Source of the DNA: Acidobacteriota bacterium
Lineage (GTDB): Bacteria; Acidobacteriota; Blastocatellia; Pyrinomonadales; Pyrinomonadaceae
Assembly (NCBI GenBank): GCA_029781855.1
Contig: JAKOVX010000051.1
Coordinates: forward strand, 1 to 49,883
Direction: 5' to 3'
Length of the DNA: 49,883 bases
Position numbers and translations under genes: made by a program. The stretch's first letter is position 1; each line of letters opens with the position of its first letter. Below, piece by piece: positions 20,662-29,837 of this stretch. The notes under the pieces were generated by a model, which saw only the letters and a program-made list of their open reading frames with translations, ran no database searches and was not told the DNA's origin.

Positions 20662-20760
20662 GTCAAAAGAGTCGAACGAGTCTTTTGGGTTCGTTGAGTC
20701 TATCGAGTCGATCTTCTGACTCACGGCTCGAGCGAATTGAAAGACACGACCGACTTAGTT
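20662..20760 (+). repeat. Word-like repeat downstream of rpsO
   Basis: AAAAGAGTCG is mirrored by CGAGTCTTTT with one mismatch, followed by more GAGTC/GACTC words. It is the same word family as the rpsJ-rplC gap. A further 120 bases before the pnp terminator hairpin show nothing recognisable. Confidence 0.65.
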
Positions 20761-20883
20761 ATCGGCTGCTTCGGGCCGAAATGAAATAGAGATCCTTTCG
20801 AGGAATTTGCCGATGGTTGCTGAACGTGACAGCTGTTATTGCTACCGGACAAGTTGGGATCTTCGTCAAACTAGAAAGTTTTC

Positions 20884-20929
20884 CAGAGACGAAAGGGCTT
20901 CACGGCATGCCTTTTCGTCTCTGTTTTTT
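20884..20929 (+). terminator. Rho-independent terminator between rpsO and pnp
   Basis: AGAGACGAAAGG pairs with CCTTTTCGTCTCT around a 13-base loop, with one bulged T, and seven Ts follow. It ends 14 bases before the pnp ATG, so it could terminate rpsO transcripts or attenuate read-through into pnp. Confidence 0.8.
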
Positions 20930-20942
20930 TGAGGATTAAGAA

Positions 20943-23069
20943 ATGACAACCAAGAAATATTTGAATGAATCGATCAAGCTCGGAACAAGAGAGCTGATCG
21001 TTGAAACTGGCAAAGTTGCCAAGCAGGCCGATGGTTCGGTCGTTATCAGGTACGGTGACACAATGCTGCTAGTTGCAGCCGTCAGTGCCCGTACCGCAAA
21101 GGAAGGACTGGATTTCTTTCCGCTCACGGTCGAATACCGTGAAAATACATTCGCTGCCGGGCGTATTCCGGGAAACTATTTCCGCCGCGAGGGAAGGCCT
21201 TCGGAAAAGGAAATTCTCACCTGCCGTATGATCGACCGCCCGGTGCGGCCGCTGTTTGCGGACGGCTACAGATTTGAAACGCAGATCGTTGCTTCGGTCA
21301 TCTCGGCCGATACTGACAACGATCCGGACGTGATCGCCATCACGGGAGCATCGTGTGCGTTGTTCCTGTCGGACATTCCGTTCAACAACCCGATCGCCGG
21401 TGTCCGTATCGGCTTGATCGATGGCAAGTACATTATCAATCCGACTTACGACGAACGTCGCGAATCGGAACTCAACCTTATCGTTGCCGGTACCGAAGAA
21501 GCGATCTGTATGGTCGAATGCGAGGCAAATGAGGTGAACGAGACGATCATGGTCGAGGCACTTATGCTGGCTCACCGTGAGATCAAACGCCTGTGCCTAT
21601 GGCAGAAGGAACTCGGCAAGGCCCTGAACATCGAGAAGCGTGTTTTCGAAGTGCCTGATCTGGACAAGGGTATTGTCGCAGATGTCGAAAAGACCTGGAC
21701 GGACAAACTCCGCACGGCGCTCGATTCGACCGGACGCGACAAGATCGAGGTTTATGCCGGACTCGACGCCCTTAAGAAAGAGGTTGTCGAGAGCTATCCC
21801 GAGAGCGATCCGGGTGCACGAGCAACCGCGGGTAAGGCGTTCGGCCAGCTTAAGGAAAAGATCTTTCGCGAGGATATGCTCGGCAACAAACGCCGCCCCG
21901 ACGGACGTAAGTTCTCGGAGATCCGTCCGATCTCATGCGAAGTCGGCTGGCTGCCCCGCGTTCACGGTTCGGCACTGTTCACCCGCGGCGAGACGCAGGC
22001 GATCGTTACGACAACGCTCGGTACCAAGATGGACGAGCAGTATATGGACGATATCGAAAAGGGCGAAGTAAAACGCCGCTTTTTGCTACATTACAATTTT
22101 CCGCCATACTCGGTCGGCGAAACGGGCCGCTTCGGCTCGACATCGCGACGCGAGACCGGGCACGGCAACCTCGCCCGACGAGCGATCCAGTCGGTGCTGC
22201 CGGACGAAGCCGATTTCCCGTATACGATCCGTATCGTATCCGACATAACCGAATCGAACGGTTCGTCGTCAATGGCGTCGGTCTGCGGAGGCATCCTCAG
22301 CCTGATGGACGCCGGTGTTCCGATCAAGAAGCCGGTCGCCGGTGTTGCGATGGGCCTGGTCATGGAAGGGAACCGCTACGCGATCCTCTCCGACATCGCC
22401 GGAGCCGAAGACCACTACGGCGATATGGACTTTAAGGTCACCGGAACCGCGGACGGTATCACGGCCCTCCAGATGGACATCAAGGTCGACGGCATCAACG
22501 CCATGATCCTGCAGGAAGCTCTGGAACAGGCAAAGAAAGGCCGCATGCATATTCTTGAGATCATGGCTCAGGCGATCGACAAACCGCGTGAGGAACTTTC
22601 GGAATTCGCGCCGCGTATCATCACCTTGATGATCAATCCGGAGAAGATCCGCGACGTTATCGGCAAGGGCGGATCTGTGATCCGTGCGATGACCGAGGAG
22701 ACGGGAGCCAAGATCGACATTTCCGATGACGGTACCGTGATGATCGCCACCAACGACGCCGAGGCCGCCAACGAAGTGATTGCCCGCATCAGAGCCATCA
22801 CCGCGGAGGCCGAGATCGGTGAAACGTACATGGGTACGGTTTCACGGATCGTCGATTTCGGCGCGTTTGTCGAGATCATGCCCGGACTCGACGGTTTGCT
22901 GCACATCTCGGAGATCTCCGACCGCCGCGTTCGCGACGTTCGCGACGAACTCAAGGAAGGTCAGCAGATTCTCGTCAAGTGCATCGGCAAGGAAGGCAAT
23001 AAGATCAAGCTCTCGCGTAAGGCGATCCTCGCTGAGGAAAAGGCGAAGGCCGCTCCTGACGGCGAATAG
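20943..23069 (+). CDS. pnp: Polyribonucleotide nucleotidyltransferase
   Basis: PNPase degrades RNA from the 3' end by phosphorolysis and takes part in the degradosome. It has 708 residues: two RNase PH domains (FPLTVEYRENTFAAGRIPG in the first; VHGSALFTRGETQAIVTTTL and the phosphate-binding TESNGSSSMASVCGG in the second), a KH domain (IRDVIGKGGSVIRAMTEETG, about residues 562-581), and an S1 domain (GTVSRIVDFGAFVEIMPGLD). GAGGATTAAGAA precedes the ATG. Confidence 0.98.
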   Translation: MTTKKYLNESIKLGTRELIVETGKVAKQADGSVVIRYGDTMLLVAAVSARTAKEGLDFFPLTVEYRENTFAAGRIPGNYFRREGRPSEKEILTCRMIDRPVRPLFADGYRFETQIVASVISADTDNDPDVIAITGASCALFLSDIPFNNPIAGVRIGLIDGKYIINPTYDERRESELNLIVAGTEEAICMVECEANEVNETIMVEALMLAHREIKRLCLWQKELGKALNIEKRVFEVPDLDKGIVADVEKTWTDKLRTALDSTGRDKIEVYAGLDALKKEVVESYPESDPGARATAGKAFGQLKEKIFREDMLGNKRRPDGRKFSEIRPISCEVGWLPRVHGSALFTRGETQAIVTTTLGTKMDEQYMDDIEKGEVKRRFLLHYNFPPYSVGETGRFGSTSRRETGHGNLARRAIQSVLPDEADFPYTIRIVSDITESNGSSSMASVCGGILSLMDAGVPIKKPVAGVAMGLVMEGNRYAILSDIAGAEDHYGDMDFKVTGTADGITALQMDIKVDGINAMILQEALEQAKKGRMHILEIMAQAIDKPREELSEFAPRIITLMINPEKIRDVIGKGGSVIRAMTEETGAKIDISDDGTVMIATNDAEAANEVIARIRAITAEAEIGETYMGTVSRIVDFGAFVEIMPGLDGLLHISEISDRRVRDVRDELKEGQQILVKCIGKEGNKIKLSRKAILAEEKAKAAPDGE

Positions 23070-23100
23070 TTAGATCGGTTTAGCTATTTGGGAAACCACG

Positions 23101-23137
23101 GCCGGTTATCACTTTTTAGTGATGACCGGTCTTTTTT
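23101..23137 (+). terminator. Rho-independent terminator after pnp
   Basis: GCCGGTTATCACT and AGTGATGACCGGT pair almost perfectly around a short T loop, followed by CTTTTTT. It closes the accB-pnp group. Confidence 0.92.
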
Positions 23138-23402
23138 GTTTGCCCGCCCGACTTGAAAATGAAGTTTTGTATTTATTCTGGAATTTCCCCCCAATTGTCA
23201 CTCTCTACAAGTTGAATTAATAGACTCGCTGACGCTTTTGGATTCAAGCGAACATATTAGACAGTAAAATCGTGTCTTTGCCCGCCGATCTTGCAGGTCT
23301 GTCGCATTGTTCCAAAAGCTTACGAAACTTGCTCAGAGTGCCAGCCGAGCTGCGGGGAGCGTTTGCGCGTTCGTCGGGGAACATTTTAGTCAGGTTACCA
23401 AC
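23138..23402 (+). other. Gene-free leader before the PEP-CTERM gene
   Basis: This stretch shows no convincing gene. It holds a C-run and several AT-rich patches (for example near 23160-23180 and 23255-23270) that could contain a promoter, but no well-spaced pair could be fixed. The open frame that extends the next gene upstream to 23307 lacks a signal-peptide character and is judged leader sequence. Confidence 0.5.
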
Positions 23403-24041
23403 ATGAAGAATTTCAATCTCAGAATGGCTTTGGCGGCTTTGTGCCTTCTGTCTTTTTCCGCGACTTTTACCAGGGTGCAGGCGGGACCGGTGCGGTTCGA
23501 CCAAGTGGTTCAGATAATGAACACCAGGCCCGGAAAAGCCGATACGGGAAATTTTACCCGTCTTTCGGTGGCGTCCTATTATAAGGGCTTTGTAGTCGGC
23601 GACGATGATGACGACAAAAAGAAGGGCGGTCAGACGCAGGACGGCCGCGTCATAACCGAGACCAAGACGGATATTGTTGAGGACGACGTTTGTGATTGCG
23701 TTCAGGATGAGGTTGCGAATAAGTTCCCGAAATGGGCATTGCTTGGCTTGGCGGCGATCCCGATCGCGCTTGTTATCATCTATCACAAAAAGACGCCAAC
23801 GCCGACACCGTCGATCCCGATGACGCCGACACCAACACCGACACCAACACCTACGGTTACACCCACGCCTACTCCGACGCCAACGCCAACGCCAACACCA
23901 TGGACGCCAACGCCGACACCGCCGCAGACGGTTCCGGAACCGATGACCATCCTGCTTTTCGGCACCGGCCTGGCATCGATAGGATTGGCTGCTCGACGCC
24001 GATTTGGCAAAAAGGACGACGAAGAGAAAGAGGACGAATAG
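23403..24041 (+). CDS. PEP-CTERM sorting-domain protein with Thr-Pro linker
   Basis: It is a secreted or envelope protein of unknown role, 212 residues. Residues 1-27 are a signal peptide (AALCLLSFSATFTRVQA). A charged stretch follows (VVGDDDDDKKKGG, residues 64-76). A second hydrophobic segment, WALLGLAAIPIALVIIYH (111-128), is unusual for this class. Residues 131-174 are a Thr-Pro repeat. The end is a PEP-CTERM signal: VPEP (177-180), a hydrophobic helix, RRR (198-200), then an acidic tail longer than usual. PEP-CTERM proteins are processed by exosortase, which is not in this window. The ATG at 23403 is chosen for the signal peptide. Confidence 0.8.
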   Translation: MKNFNLRMALAALCLLSFSATFTRVQAGPVRFDQVVQIMNTRPGKADTGNFTRLSVASYYKGFVVGDDDDDKKKGGQTQDGRVITETKTDIVEDDVCDCVQDEVANKFPKWALLGLAAIPIALVIIYHKKTPTPTPSIPMTPTPTPTPTPTVTPTPTPTPTPTPTPWTPTPTPPQTVPEPMTILLFGTGLASIGLAARRRFGKKDDEEKEDE

Positions 24042-24126
24042 TTGACCGGCTCCGAAGTGACAGAGCAAAGCGGTAAAATATTGGCCCCGGAAGTGAAACG
24101 CGGGCTTGGATCATGAGGAAATGAAA

Positions 24127-25074
24127 ATGCGTGCTAACAGATTCAGGTTTTTAGTATTGATCGGGATGGCCCTGATCGTCGGACTCTCGACGGCTTACGC
24201 CGCCGATGACAGCGGAAAGAAGCAGCCAAAAGACTCCGGGACATTGAGTATCCGGACGACCGAGGCTTCGTTCCCCGTCAAGATCGATGGCGTGGAGCGT
24301 GGCATCACCGGAGTCGGAACACCCGCGATCTACTATCTGACGCCCGGTTTTCATAAGGTCGAAGTCATCGGTCCCGATGGTGCGGTCTGGTCGCACGATA
24401 TTGAGATCCGTCGCGGCGTAAAAAACTGTGTGTGCCTGAAGATCGTTCGTGAAACGACCTCACGGCCATGTCCATACAACTTCCGCCTGGAAGGGCCGGA
24501 TCGCGTCATGGAGGGCGACACCATTACATTTTCAGCGATCAATTCCGGAACGGCACCGATCCCGCTAAGGTATGCCTGGACTGTCAAAAACGGGACTATT
24601 AGACGTGGCCAGGGGACGCCGACTATCGAGGTCGATACGACAGGGTTGGGCGGCAGGACGATCGATGCTGAACTCGACGTCAACGACGACGTCTACGACA
24701 ATAAATGCCGGCAGGCGATCTCCGTTCCGCCGGTACCGGTAGATAAGCTGCCTCCACCGCCGCAGGCTTATACCTGTGATGAATTCTATTCAAAATCCGC
24801 CGATGAGGATAAGGCTCGCTTCGACAACTGTTCGATCCAGGTAAAGAACACGCCGGACGCTCAGCTTTACATCATCATTTATCCGGGAACTGACAAGCTC
24901 AGTGTCACTCGGAACACGTACGATAAGCTGCACAAGCGGACGATGGATTACCTCGTGATCAATCGCGGTGTCGACCCGGCAAGGATCGTGATCAGCAAGG
25001 GAAGTCCGGTCGATCGGACGAAATACGTCCTTTGGATCGTGCCTACCGGAGCTAATCCGCCGGTCGTAAACTGA
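24127..25074 (+). CDS. Secreted protein, PEGA-like domain plus RIV-WIVP domain
   Basis: It is an exported protein of unknown function, 315 residues. The start is placed at the ATG at 24127, 8 bases after GAGG; an ATG at 24121 adds two residues. Residues 1 to about 25 are a signal peptide. A segment GTLSIRTTEASFPVKIDGVE resembles PEGA surface domains; a region with VMEGDTITFSAINSGTAPI looks Ig/PKD-like. The C-terminus (RFDNCSIQVKNTPDAQLYII, MDYLVINRGVDPARIVIS, YVLWIVPTGANPP) is the domain found again in the three genes between dnaG and mutS2. It may form a surface pair with the preceding PEP-CTERM gene. Confidence 0.7.
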   Translation: MRANRFRFLVLIGMALIVGLSTAYAADDSGKKQPKDSGTLSIRTTEASFPVKIDGVERGITGVGTPAIYYLTPGFHKVEVIGPDGAVWSHDIEIRRGVKNCVCLKIVRETTSRPCPYNFRLEGPDRVMEGDTITFSAINSGTAPIPLRYAWTVKNGTIRRGQGTPTIEVDTTGLGGRTIDAELDVNDDVYDNKCRQAISVPPVPVDKLPPPPQAYTCDEFYSKSADEDKARFDNCSIQVKNTPDAQLYIIIYPGTDKLSVTRNTYDKLHKRTMDYLVINRGVDPARIVISKGSPVDRTKYVLWIVPTGANPPVVN

Positions 25075-25098
25075 TCGAACTTTCACTCGAAATACGGA

Positions 25099-25129
25099 GG
25101 GGCGCGTCTTTGGACGCGTCCTTTTTTAT
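25099..25129 (+). terminator. Rho-independent terminator
   Basis: GGGCGCGTC and GACGCGTCC pair with one G-T wobble around a TTTG loop, followed by six Ts. It closes the secreted-protein gene. Confidence 0.85.
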
Positions 25130-25133
25130 TTTC

Positions 25134-25191
25134 GAATCGTGAATCACGCATCGTAAATTGGTAGAATCATCTTTTGTTTGATTCACGATTC
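25134..25191 (+). repeat. 13-base perfect inverted repeat before glyS
   Basis: GAATCGTGAATCA (25134-25146) and TGATTCACGATTC (25179-25191) are perfect complements. The loop repeats parts of the word (ACGCATCGTAAATTG, AGAATCAT). It has the same grammar as the ribosomal gaps but stands outside that operon. Confidence 0.8.
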
Positions 25192-25213
25192 TCTTTTAGC
25201 GATCAACTAATAA

Positions 25214-26620
25214 ATGTCTGCACCAAACATCGAAACCATCGTCTCGCTCTCAAAACGCCGTGGATTTGTCTTTCCGGCGTCCGATATTTACGGCGGCCTC
25301 GGCTCGTCGTGGGATTACGGCCAGCTCGGCGTAGAACTCGCCAATAACATCAAGCGAAGCTGGTGGAACTGGCTCGTCTACGAACGCGACGACATCGAGG
25401 GCCTCGATTCGTCGATCATCCAGAATCGACTCGTCTGGAAGTATTCGGGCCACGAAGATACGTTCTCTGACCCGCTCGTCGATTGCCGTGACTGCAACGC
25501 CCGTTTGCGGCTCGACAAACTGGACGTCGACCCGACGGACGGCAAGGCAATGTGTTCGAATTGCGGTTCCAAGAACCTGACCGAGCCACGCGATTTTAAC
25601 CTGATGTTCCGCACGACCGTCGGTGCCGCGTCGGCGGACGACGATCCGGCGGCACTCGCATATCTGCGGCCGGAGACGGCTCAGGGAATTTTTATCAATT
25701 TCAAGAATGTGCTCGACACCTCGCGGCGAAAACTGCCGTTCGGCATCGCTCAGATCGGCAAGGCGTTCCGCAACGAGGTGACACCGGGCAATTTCATCTT
25801 TCGCACGCGCGAATTCGAGCAGATGGAACTTGAGTATTTCTGCAGGGCGGATGATGCTCCGGCCCTCTTCGACTCGTTACTTGATGAATATCAGAAATGG
25901 TTAGAGGGTCTTGGCATATCGTCCGAAAACTTTTACCGATACGAGGTCCCGAAAAAAGATTTAGCTCACTATTCCGCACGAACGGTTGATTTGATGTATC
26001 GATTTTTTCCGGAACGCAAGGAAACGGGCGGAGACGAGTGGGACGAGATAATGGGTATCGCAAACCGAACAGATTTTGATCTGAAATCTCATTCGAAAAA
26101 ACCGGAGGGAGCAGATGGCAAACGTATTAATCCGGATTCAACCGAAGATCTGTCCTACTTTGATCCGACGACCAACGAACGATTTTACCCATATGTAATC
26201 GAGCCCTCAGTTGGCGTAAACAGAACATTTTTGGCTGTAATGATGGATGCCTACACCGAGAAAACGAACGACAAGGGCGAGGTTCGCGTCATCCTCAAGC
26301 TCAAACCAGAACTTGCTCCGATCAAGGTCGCTGTCCTGCCGCTCGCGAAGAACAACGAGAGTATCGTCTCACTGGCCAAAAAGCTAAAACACGAGCTCCA
26401 GCCCGTAATGCGGACTGTCTACGACGACACCGGCGGCATCGGCAAACTCTACGCCCGCCAGGACGAGATCGGTACTCCGTTCTGCGTCACGGTTGACCAT
26501 GAATCACTCGAAGACAACGCCGTCACCATCCGCGACCGCGACACGTGGGAGCAGGAACGAGTGAGCGTCGATTCGCTGCAGGCCTATTTGTCTGGGCGAT
26601 TGCGAAAATCGACAGTTTAA
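25214..26620 (+). CDS. glyS: Glycyl-tRNA synthetase, dimeric class II type
   Basis: It charges tRNA-Gly. It has 468 residues in one chain, like the bacterial/eukaryotic alpha2 enzyme rather than the alpha2beta2 glyQ/glyS pair. SLSKRRGFVFPASDIYGGLG is the N-terminus. Cys pairs CRDCNARL and CSNCGSKN suggest a zinc ribbon. Motif 2 is FRNEVTPGNFIFRTREFEQ and motif 3 lies in EPSVGVNRTFLAVM. The C-terminal anticodon-binding domain begins near APIKVAVLPLAKN. It follows its own inverted-repeat gap and seems a single-gene unit. Confidence 0.96.
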   Translation: MSAPNIETIVSLSKRRGFVFPASDIYGGLGSSWDYGQLGVELANNIKRSWWNWLVYERDDIEGLDSSIIQNRLVWKYSGHEDTFSDPLVDCRDCNARLRLDKLDVDPTDGKAMCSNCGSKNLTEPRDFNLMFRTTVGAASADDDPAALAYLRPETAQGIFINFKNVLDTSRRKLPFGIAQIGKAFRNEVTPGNFIFRTREFEQMELEYFCRADDAPALFDSLLDEYQKWLEGLGISSENFYRYEVPKKDLAHYSARTVDLMYRFFPERKETGGDEWDEIMGIANRTDFDLKSHSKKPEGADGKRINPDSTEDLSYFDPTTNERFYPYVIEPSVGVNRTFLAVMMDAYTEKTNDKGEVRVILKLKPELAPIKVAVLPLAKNNESIVSLAKKLKHELQPVMRTVYDDTGGIGKLYARQDEIGTPFCVTVDHESLEDNAVTIRDRDTWEQERVSVDSLQAYLSGRLRKSTV

Positions 26621-26655
26621 GTTGGTCGACAATCGTTAATATTCATTAATACTAT

Positions 26656-27522
26656 TTACCAGCCCGCTTCTTTCGCCCCGATCACCACATGGTAGATGAC
26701 CGGTAGATTGGCGAGCAGCATTGTCAGCCAAACGCGGCGGCGGGTGATGTCTTCGGCAAGGTAGAAAATTCGCGGCGGCAGGTAGATAAAAAGAGCAAGA
26801 ACGATCAAGAACAGCAGCCGGGTTAAGAGTTCGTACACGCCGGTGACCCGCGGAAATCCCATGAACGAGAACAGCAGCCAGTTCCACACTACTTGGAACA
26901 GGATCATATTTACGTAAACAAATACGTCGCCAAACAGCTCGCTAGTACGACTTCGCAGGAACGCGATCGGCGGATCTTTCTTCGGCGGCGAGAGATACTT
27001 GTAAACCAATACCGTTTGGATCGTCGGTAGCGTAAACCCGAGCCCGAGCATGACCAAAATCGCGGTCGTGCTCTCCGGCTGATCGCTATTTTTGTATTGC
27101 GTGAAGAACGAATAGATAAAAACGAACAGCACCAGGTTAAACGAGAAATACAAGATCGGGTTGAACAAGCAGCCTATCGCGAACTCCTGGTTCTTCAATA
27201 CGCGGCCCTCGGCCTGCAGTCGTTCGTGAAACGGCCATCGTTTGAGCACGGCACCAAGTGCAGGCAGCACAAAAATGCTGATGCAGAACAAGAACATAAT
27301 GATCTCGGCCGTTTGGTCGCCACCCGAGACCTGATGATAGAGATCGACGAACCGCTTTGTGAGCGACCGCATCAGGAAGACATTCGCCAGAAACACAACA
27401 ATATCCAGCAGCATCCCACGATTGGCGAGGGCAAAGATGTTTTTGGGTACGCTTTTATTCGGGCCTTCAACCCCGACGGCCGGATCCGTCGCCTTTGTGT
27501 TCGGATTTCGCGATTTAGCCAT
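26656..27522 (-). CDS. Multi-pass membrane protein of unknown function
   Basis: I do not recognise a family. It has 288 residues with six or seven hydrophobic segments, for example MLLDIVVFLANVFLM, IIMFLFCISIFVLPALGAVL, LYFSFNLVLFVFIYSFF, ILVMLGLGFTLPTIQTVLVY and LLTRLLFLIVLALFIYLPP. The hydrophilic N-terminus (about 30 residues) should be cytoplasmic. It is transcribed away from the Kdp sensor kinase, and the 111-base gap between them must hold both promoters. No link to potassium transport is shown by the sequence. Confidence 0.75.
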   Translation of the reverse strand: MAKSRNPNTKATDPAVGVEGPNKSVPKNIFALANRGMLLDIVVFLANVFLMRSLTKRFVDLYHQVSGGDQTAEIIMFLFCISIFVLPALGAVLKRWPFHERLQAEGRVLKNQEFAIGCLFNPILYFSFNLVLFVFIYSFFTQYKNSDQPESTTAILVMLGLGFTLPTIQTVLVYKYLSPPKKDPPIAFLRSRTSELFGDVFVYVNMILFQVVWNWLLFSFMGFPRVTGVYELLTRLLFLIVLALFIYLPPRIFYLAEDITRRRVWLTMLLANLPVIYHVVIGAKEAGW

Positions 27523-27633
27523 TTAGAAACAAATTCTCGGTTGTTTCGCGGTCAAATGCAATCGATCTTGGCCGCAGTTGATCTTTATTCTTATTGCTAA
27601 GCCGACACAACTTGTGCAAACTTATCGAAGCGA

Positions 27634-28746
27634 ATGAAACAAGAAGGAGTCTTCGAATCAAAGCTTTTGAGATTTGCATCGTCGGTTGCTGCCGTTATGT
27701 TGGCGACAGCTGCCCTAGCTTCGCTCGGCAGCCGCGTGAACCTGATCACGGTTTCTCTCGCTCTGCTGCTGGTCGTCCTCGTGTCTGCAACGTTTTTCGG
27801 GAGAAATCCGGCGTTGCTCGCATCGTTTGTTGCGATGCTGTGCTTCAACTATTTCTTTATTCCGCCAGTCCATACCTGGACGATATCCGAACCGCAAAAT
27901 CTCGTCGCGTGGGCCGCGTTTACCATTACTGCACTCGTCGCCGGGGAGCTTTCAGCTTACGCGCGTCGGCGTGCACTCGAGGCCGAGCGGCTTTTCGAAG
28001 AACTTCAAAAAGCATTCAAGTCGGCAACTGAGGCCGAAGCTTTACGGCAGAGCGAGAAATTAAAATCGGCACTGCTCGATGCGGTGACACATGATCTGAG
28101 GACGCCGCTAACGTCGATCAAAGCTTCGGTGACGACGTTGCTCGACAGCGAGGGCGGCCACCGGACTATTGAACTCGACGGCGAGGGTCGCGCCGAATTT
28201 CTGGAAATAATTGACGAAGAAACGGATCGGCTGAACCGTTTTATCGAGGGAATGGTCCAGCTTGCCAGGGTCGAGGCGGGTACATTTAATACGAGTTCGC
28301 TCGCTCATGTTGAGGAGATCGTAACGATCGCCCTCGAACGTGCCGAACCACTGCTCGACAGGCATAACGTGACCGTTAATATTGAATCCGATCTGCCGCT
28401 GATTCGCGTTGATGCCCGGGCGATCGCCGAGGTCATCTATAATCTTGTCGAGAATGCCGCGAAATACTCACCGCCGGGTACGACCATTACCCTCGATTCG
28501 CGGCAGCACGGCGACCGCGTATTTATTGCCGTCGAAGACGAGGGGCCCGGAATATCCGAAGAACTGCGAGAGAGGGTTTTTGAGAAATTCGTCCGTGTCG
28601 GCAAGAAAGGTGCGGACGGCCTGGGGCTCGGCCTTGCCATCGCACGCGGAATCGTAGAAGCTCAGAACGGGACGATCGAGATCAAGTCAGGAAAGGGCGG
28701 CAAGGGGACACGGGTGATCCTGACATTGCCGATAGGAGAGGAATGA
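27634..28746 (+). CDS. Sensor histidine kinase, C-terminal half of a split KdpD
   Basis: Its 370 residues match the membrane and kinase part of KdpD. Residues about 15-108 hold the hydrophobic DUF4118-type segment with FGRNPALLASFVAMLCFNYFF. The phosphorylated histidine is His153 in DAVTHDLRTPLTSIKAS; EVIYNLVENAAKYSPPGT is the N box, EDEGPGISEELRERVFEKF the G1 box and GLGLGLAIARG the G2 box. The N-terminal KdpD and USP domains of the full-length protein are absent here; they are encoded separately at 35267. It overlaps kdpE by 4 bases (ATGA), so the two are co-translated. Confidence 0.9.
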   Translation: MKQEGVFESKLLRFASSVAAVMLATAALASLGSRVNLITVSLALLLVVLVSATFFGRNPALLASFVAMLCFNYFFIPPVHTWTISEPQNLVAWAAFTITALVAGELSAYARRRALEAERLFEELQKAFKSATEAEALRQSEKLKSALLDAVTHDLRTPLTSIKASVTTLLDSEGGHRTIELDGEGRAEFLEIIDEETDRLNRFIEGMVQLARVEAGTFNTSSLAHVEEIVTIALERAEPLLDRHNVTVNIESDLPLIRVDARAIAEVIYNLVENAAKYSPPGTTITLDSRQHGDRVFIAVEDEGPGISEELRERVFEKFVRVGKKGADGLGLGLAIARGIVEAQNGTIEIKSGKGGKGTRVILTLPIGEE

Positions 28747-29444
28747 CTGAGCCGAAAAAGGTGCTGGTTGTCGATGACGAGCCGCAGATCACACGTGTGC
28801 TGCGACATAGCCTGACGGCTCATCGTTATGACGTTCGCACGGCCGCGGACGGTTTGTCAGGACTCGATACGTTTCGCGACTGGCGGCCGGATCTGATAAT
28901 TACCGACCTACAAATGCCTGAGATGGGCGGCCTCGAATTTTGCCGTGAGATCCGCAAAATTTCGAATCTCCCGATAATCGTCCTTTCCGTTCGCGGCGAA
29001 GAGAAGACAAAGGTCGAGGCTCTCGACGCCGGAGCTGACGATTATGTGACTAAGCCGTTCGGGATCGACGAACTGCTCGCTCGTGTACGTGCGGCCCTCA
29101 GGCGGTTGCCCGAGGCACAAGACGAAGCTGAGGCCGCTCTCGAGGACGGCGATTTTCATATTGACCTTGCGGCCCGCGAGGTCACGGTTAAGGATGTGCC
29201 GATCCATCTCACGCCAACCGAATTTGAGCTCCTTGTGTTTTTGTTTCGTAATCGCGGAAAGGTCGTCACGCATCGTGCAATACTCTCTGCGGTCTGGGGC
29301 GGCAACTTTACCGAGCAGAACGAGTACCTCCGCGTTTTTGTCGGCCAACTCCGCAAAAAGATCGAACCCGAGCCATCTCAACCTCGCTATATCACTACCG
29401 AACCGTGGGTCGGTTATCGTTTTCTGACGCAGATCGAGCCGTAG
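28743..29444 (+). CDS. kdpE: Response regulator KdpE
   Basis: KdpE activates the kdp transport genes when phosphorylated by KdpD. It has 233 residues. The receiver domain has DDEPQ near residues 11-15, the phospho-acceptor Asp55 in LIITDLQMPEMGG, and the lysine in DDYVTKPFG. The C-terminal OmpR/PhoB-type DNA-binding domain has LTPTEFELLVFLFRNRGKVV and the end YITTEPWVGYRF, characteristic of KdpE. Two candidate binding sites are listed at 29449 and 36485. Confidence 0.93.
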   Translation: MTEPKKVLVVDDEPQITRVLRHSLTAHRYDVRTAADGLSGLDTFRDWRPDLIITDLQMPEMGGLEFCREIRKISNLPIIVLSVRGEEKTKVEALDAGADDYVTKPFGIDELLARVRAALRRLPEAQDEAEAALEDGDFHIDLAAREVTVKDVPIHLTPTEFELLVFLFRNRGKVVTHRAILSAVWGGNFTEQNEYLRVFVGQLRKKIEPEPSQPRYITTEPWVGYRFLTQIEP

Positions 29445-29448
29445 AAAT

Positions 29449-29502
29449 CTTTACGGACTTTTTATAAATCCCTTACCCGATACTTATCACTTGCCGGATA
29501 AC
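29449..29502 (+). promoter_or_regulatory. Predicted KdpE operator and promoter of the kdp structural genes
   Basis: Four hexamers of form NYTTAY lie at exact 11-base steps: CTTTAC (29449), TTTTAT (29460), CCTTAC (29471) and ACTTAT (29482). A -10-like GATAAC (29497-29502) begins 10 bases after the last one, as in Pho-box promoters. OmpR/PhoB-family regulators bind 11-base direct repeats. The same layout precedes the permease gene at 36607. Confidence 0.7.
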
Positions 29503-29549
29503 ATTTGATCATTGACCGCTGTTTTCTAAGCAGCGAACCAGAGGTGATC

Positions 29550-29837
29550 ATGAAATCCCAGGCCGAATTGAAGCATGCTGCATTACCGCGTGTGGCTGAT
29601 TCGCGAAGCGCGATGCGAAGGAAACTTATGTCGCCGCTGGTGTGTGCGGTGCTCGCGTCGTTCGGTGTGCTCGGCGGCGTTTCGGCCCTCTTCGTCGGGA
29701 TCGTAAGCGTCGTCATTCACGGCATCGTCCCGCAGGAGCACATCTTCAACCGCGTCGGGACGGTGCTTCTGATCGTCGCGATACCGATGATACTGATCGG
29801 ATCGATCTTCTTAGACGAGATAGATCAAAGAAAATGA
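29550..29837 (+). CDS. Small membrane protein at the head of the kdp operon
   Basis: It is an unrecognised protein of 95 residues from the ATG at 29550, which follows AGAGGTGATC. A hydrophilic N-terminus of about 30 residues precedes two membrane segments, PLVCAVLASFGVLGGVSALF and GTVLLIVAIPMILIGSIFL. The stop overlaps the next start (ATGA at 29834). It is the first gene after the predicted KdpE operator and so probably belongs to the regulon. An in-frame start at 29505 is possible but lacks a ribosome site. Confidence 0.75.
   Translation: MKSQAELKHAALPRVADSRSAMRRKLMSPLVCAVLASFGVLGGVSALFVGIVSVVIHGIVPQEHIFNRVGTVLLIVAIPMILIGSIFLDEIDQRK

Noticed and set aside
23732..24076. Asp/Asn/Thr-rich frame overlapping the PEP-CTERM gene
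   Set aside because: It is the Thr-Pro repeat read in another frame; the real frame carries the signal peptide and sorting signal.
27523..27633. Possible third KdpE site before the sensor kinase (CTTTAT, TCTTAT, ACTTAT)
   Set aside because: The hexamers are 6 and 31 bases apart, not in 11-base phase.
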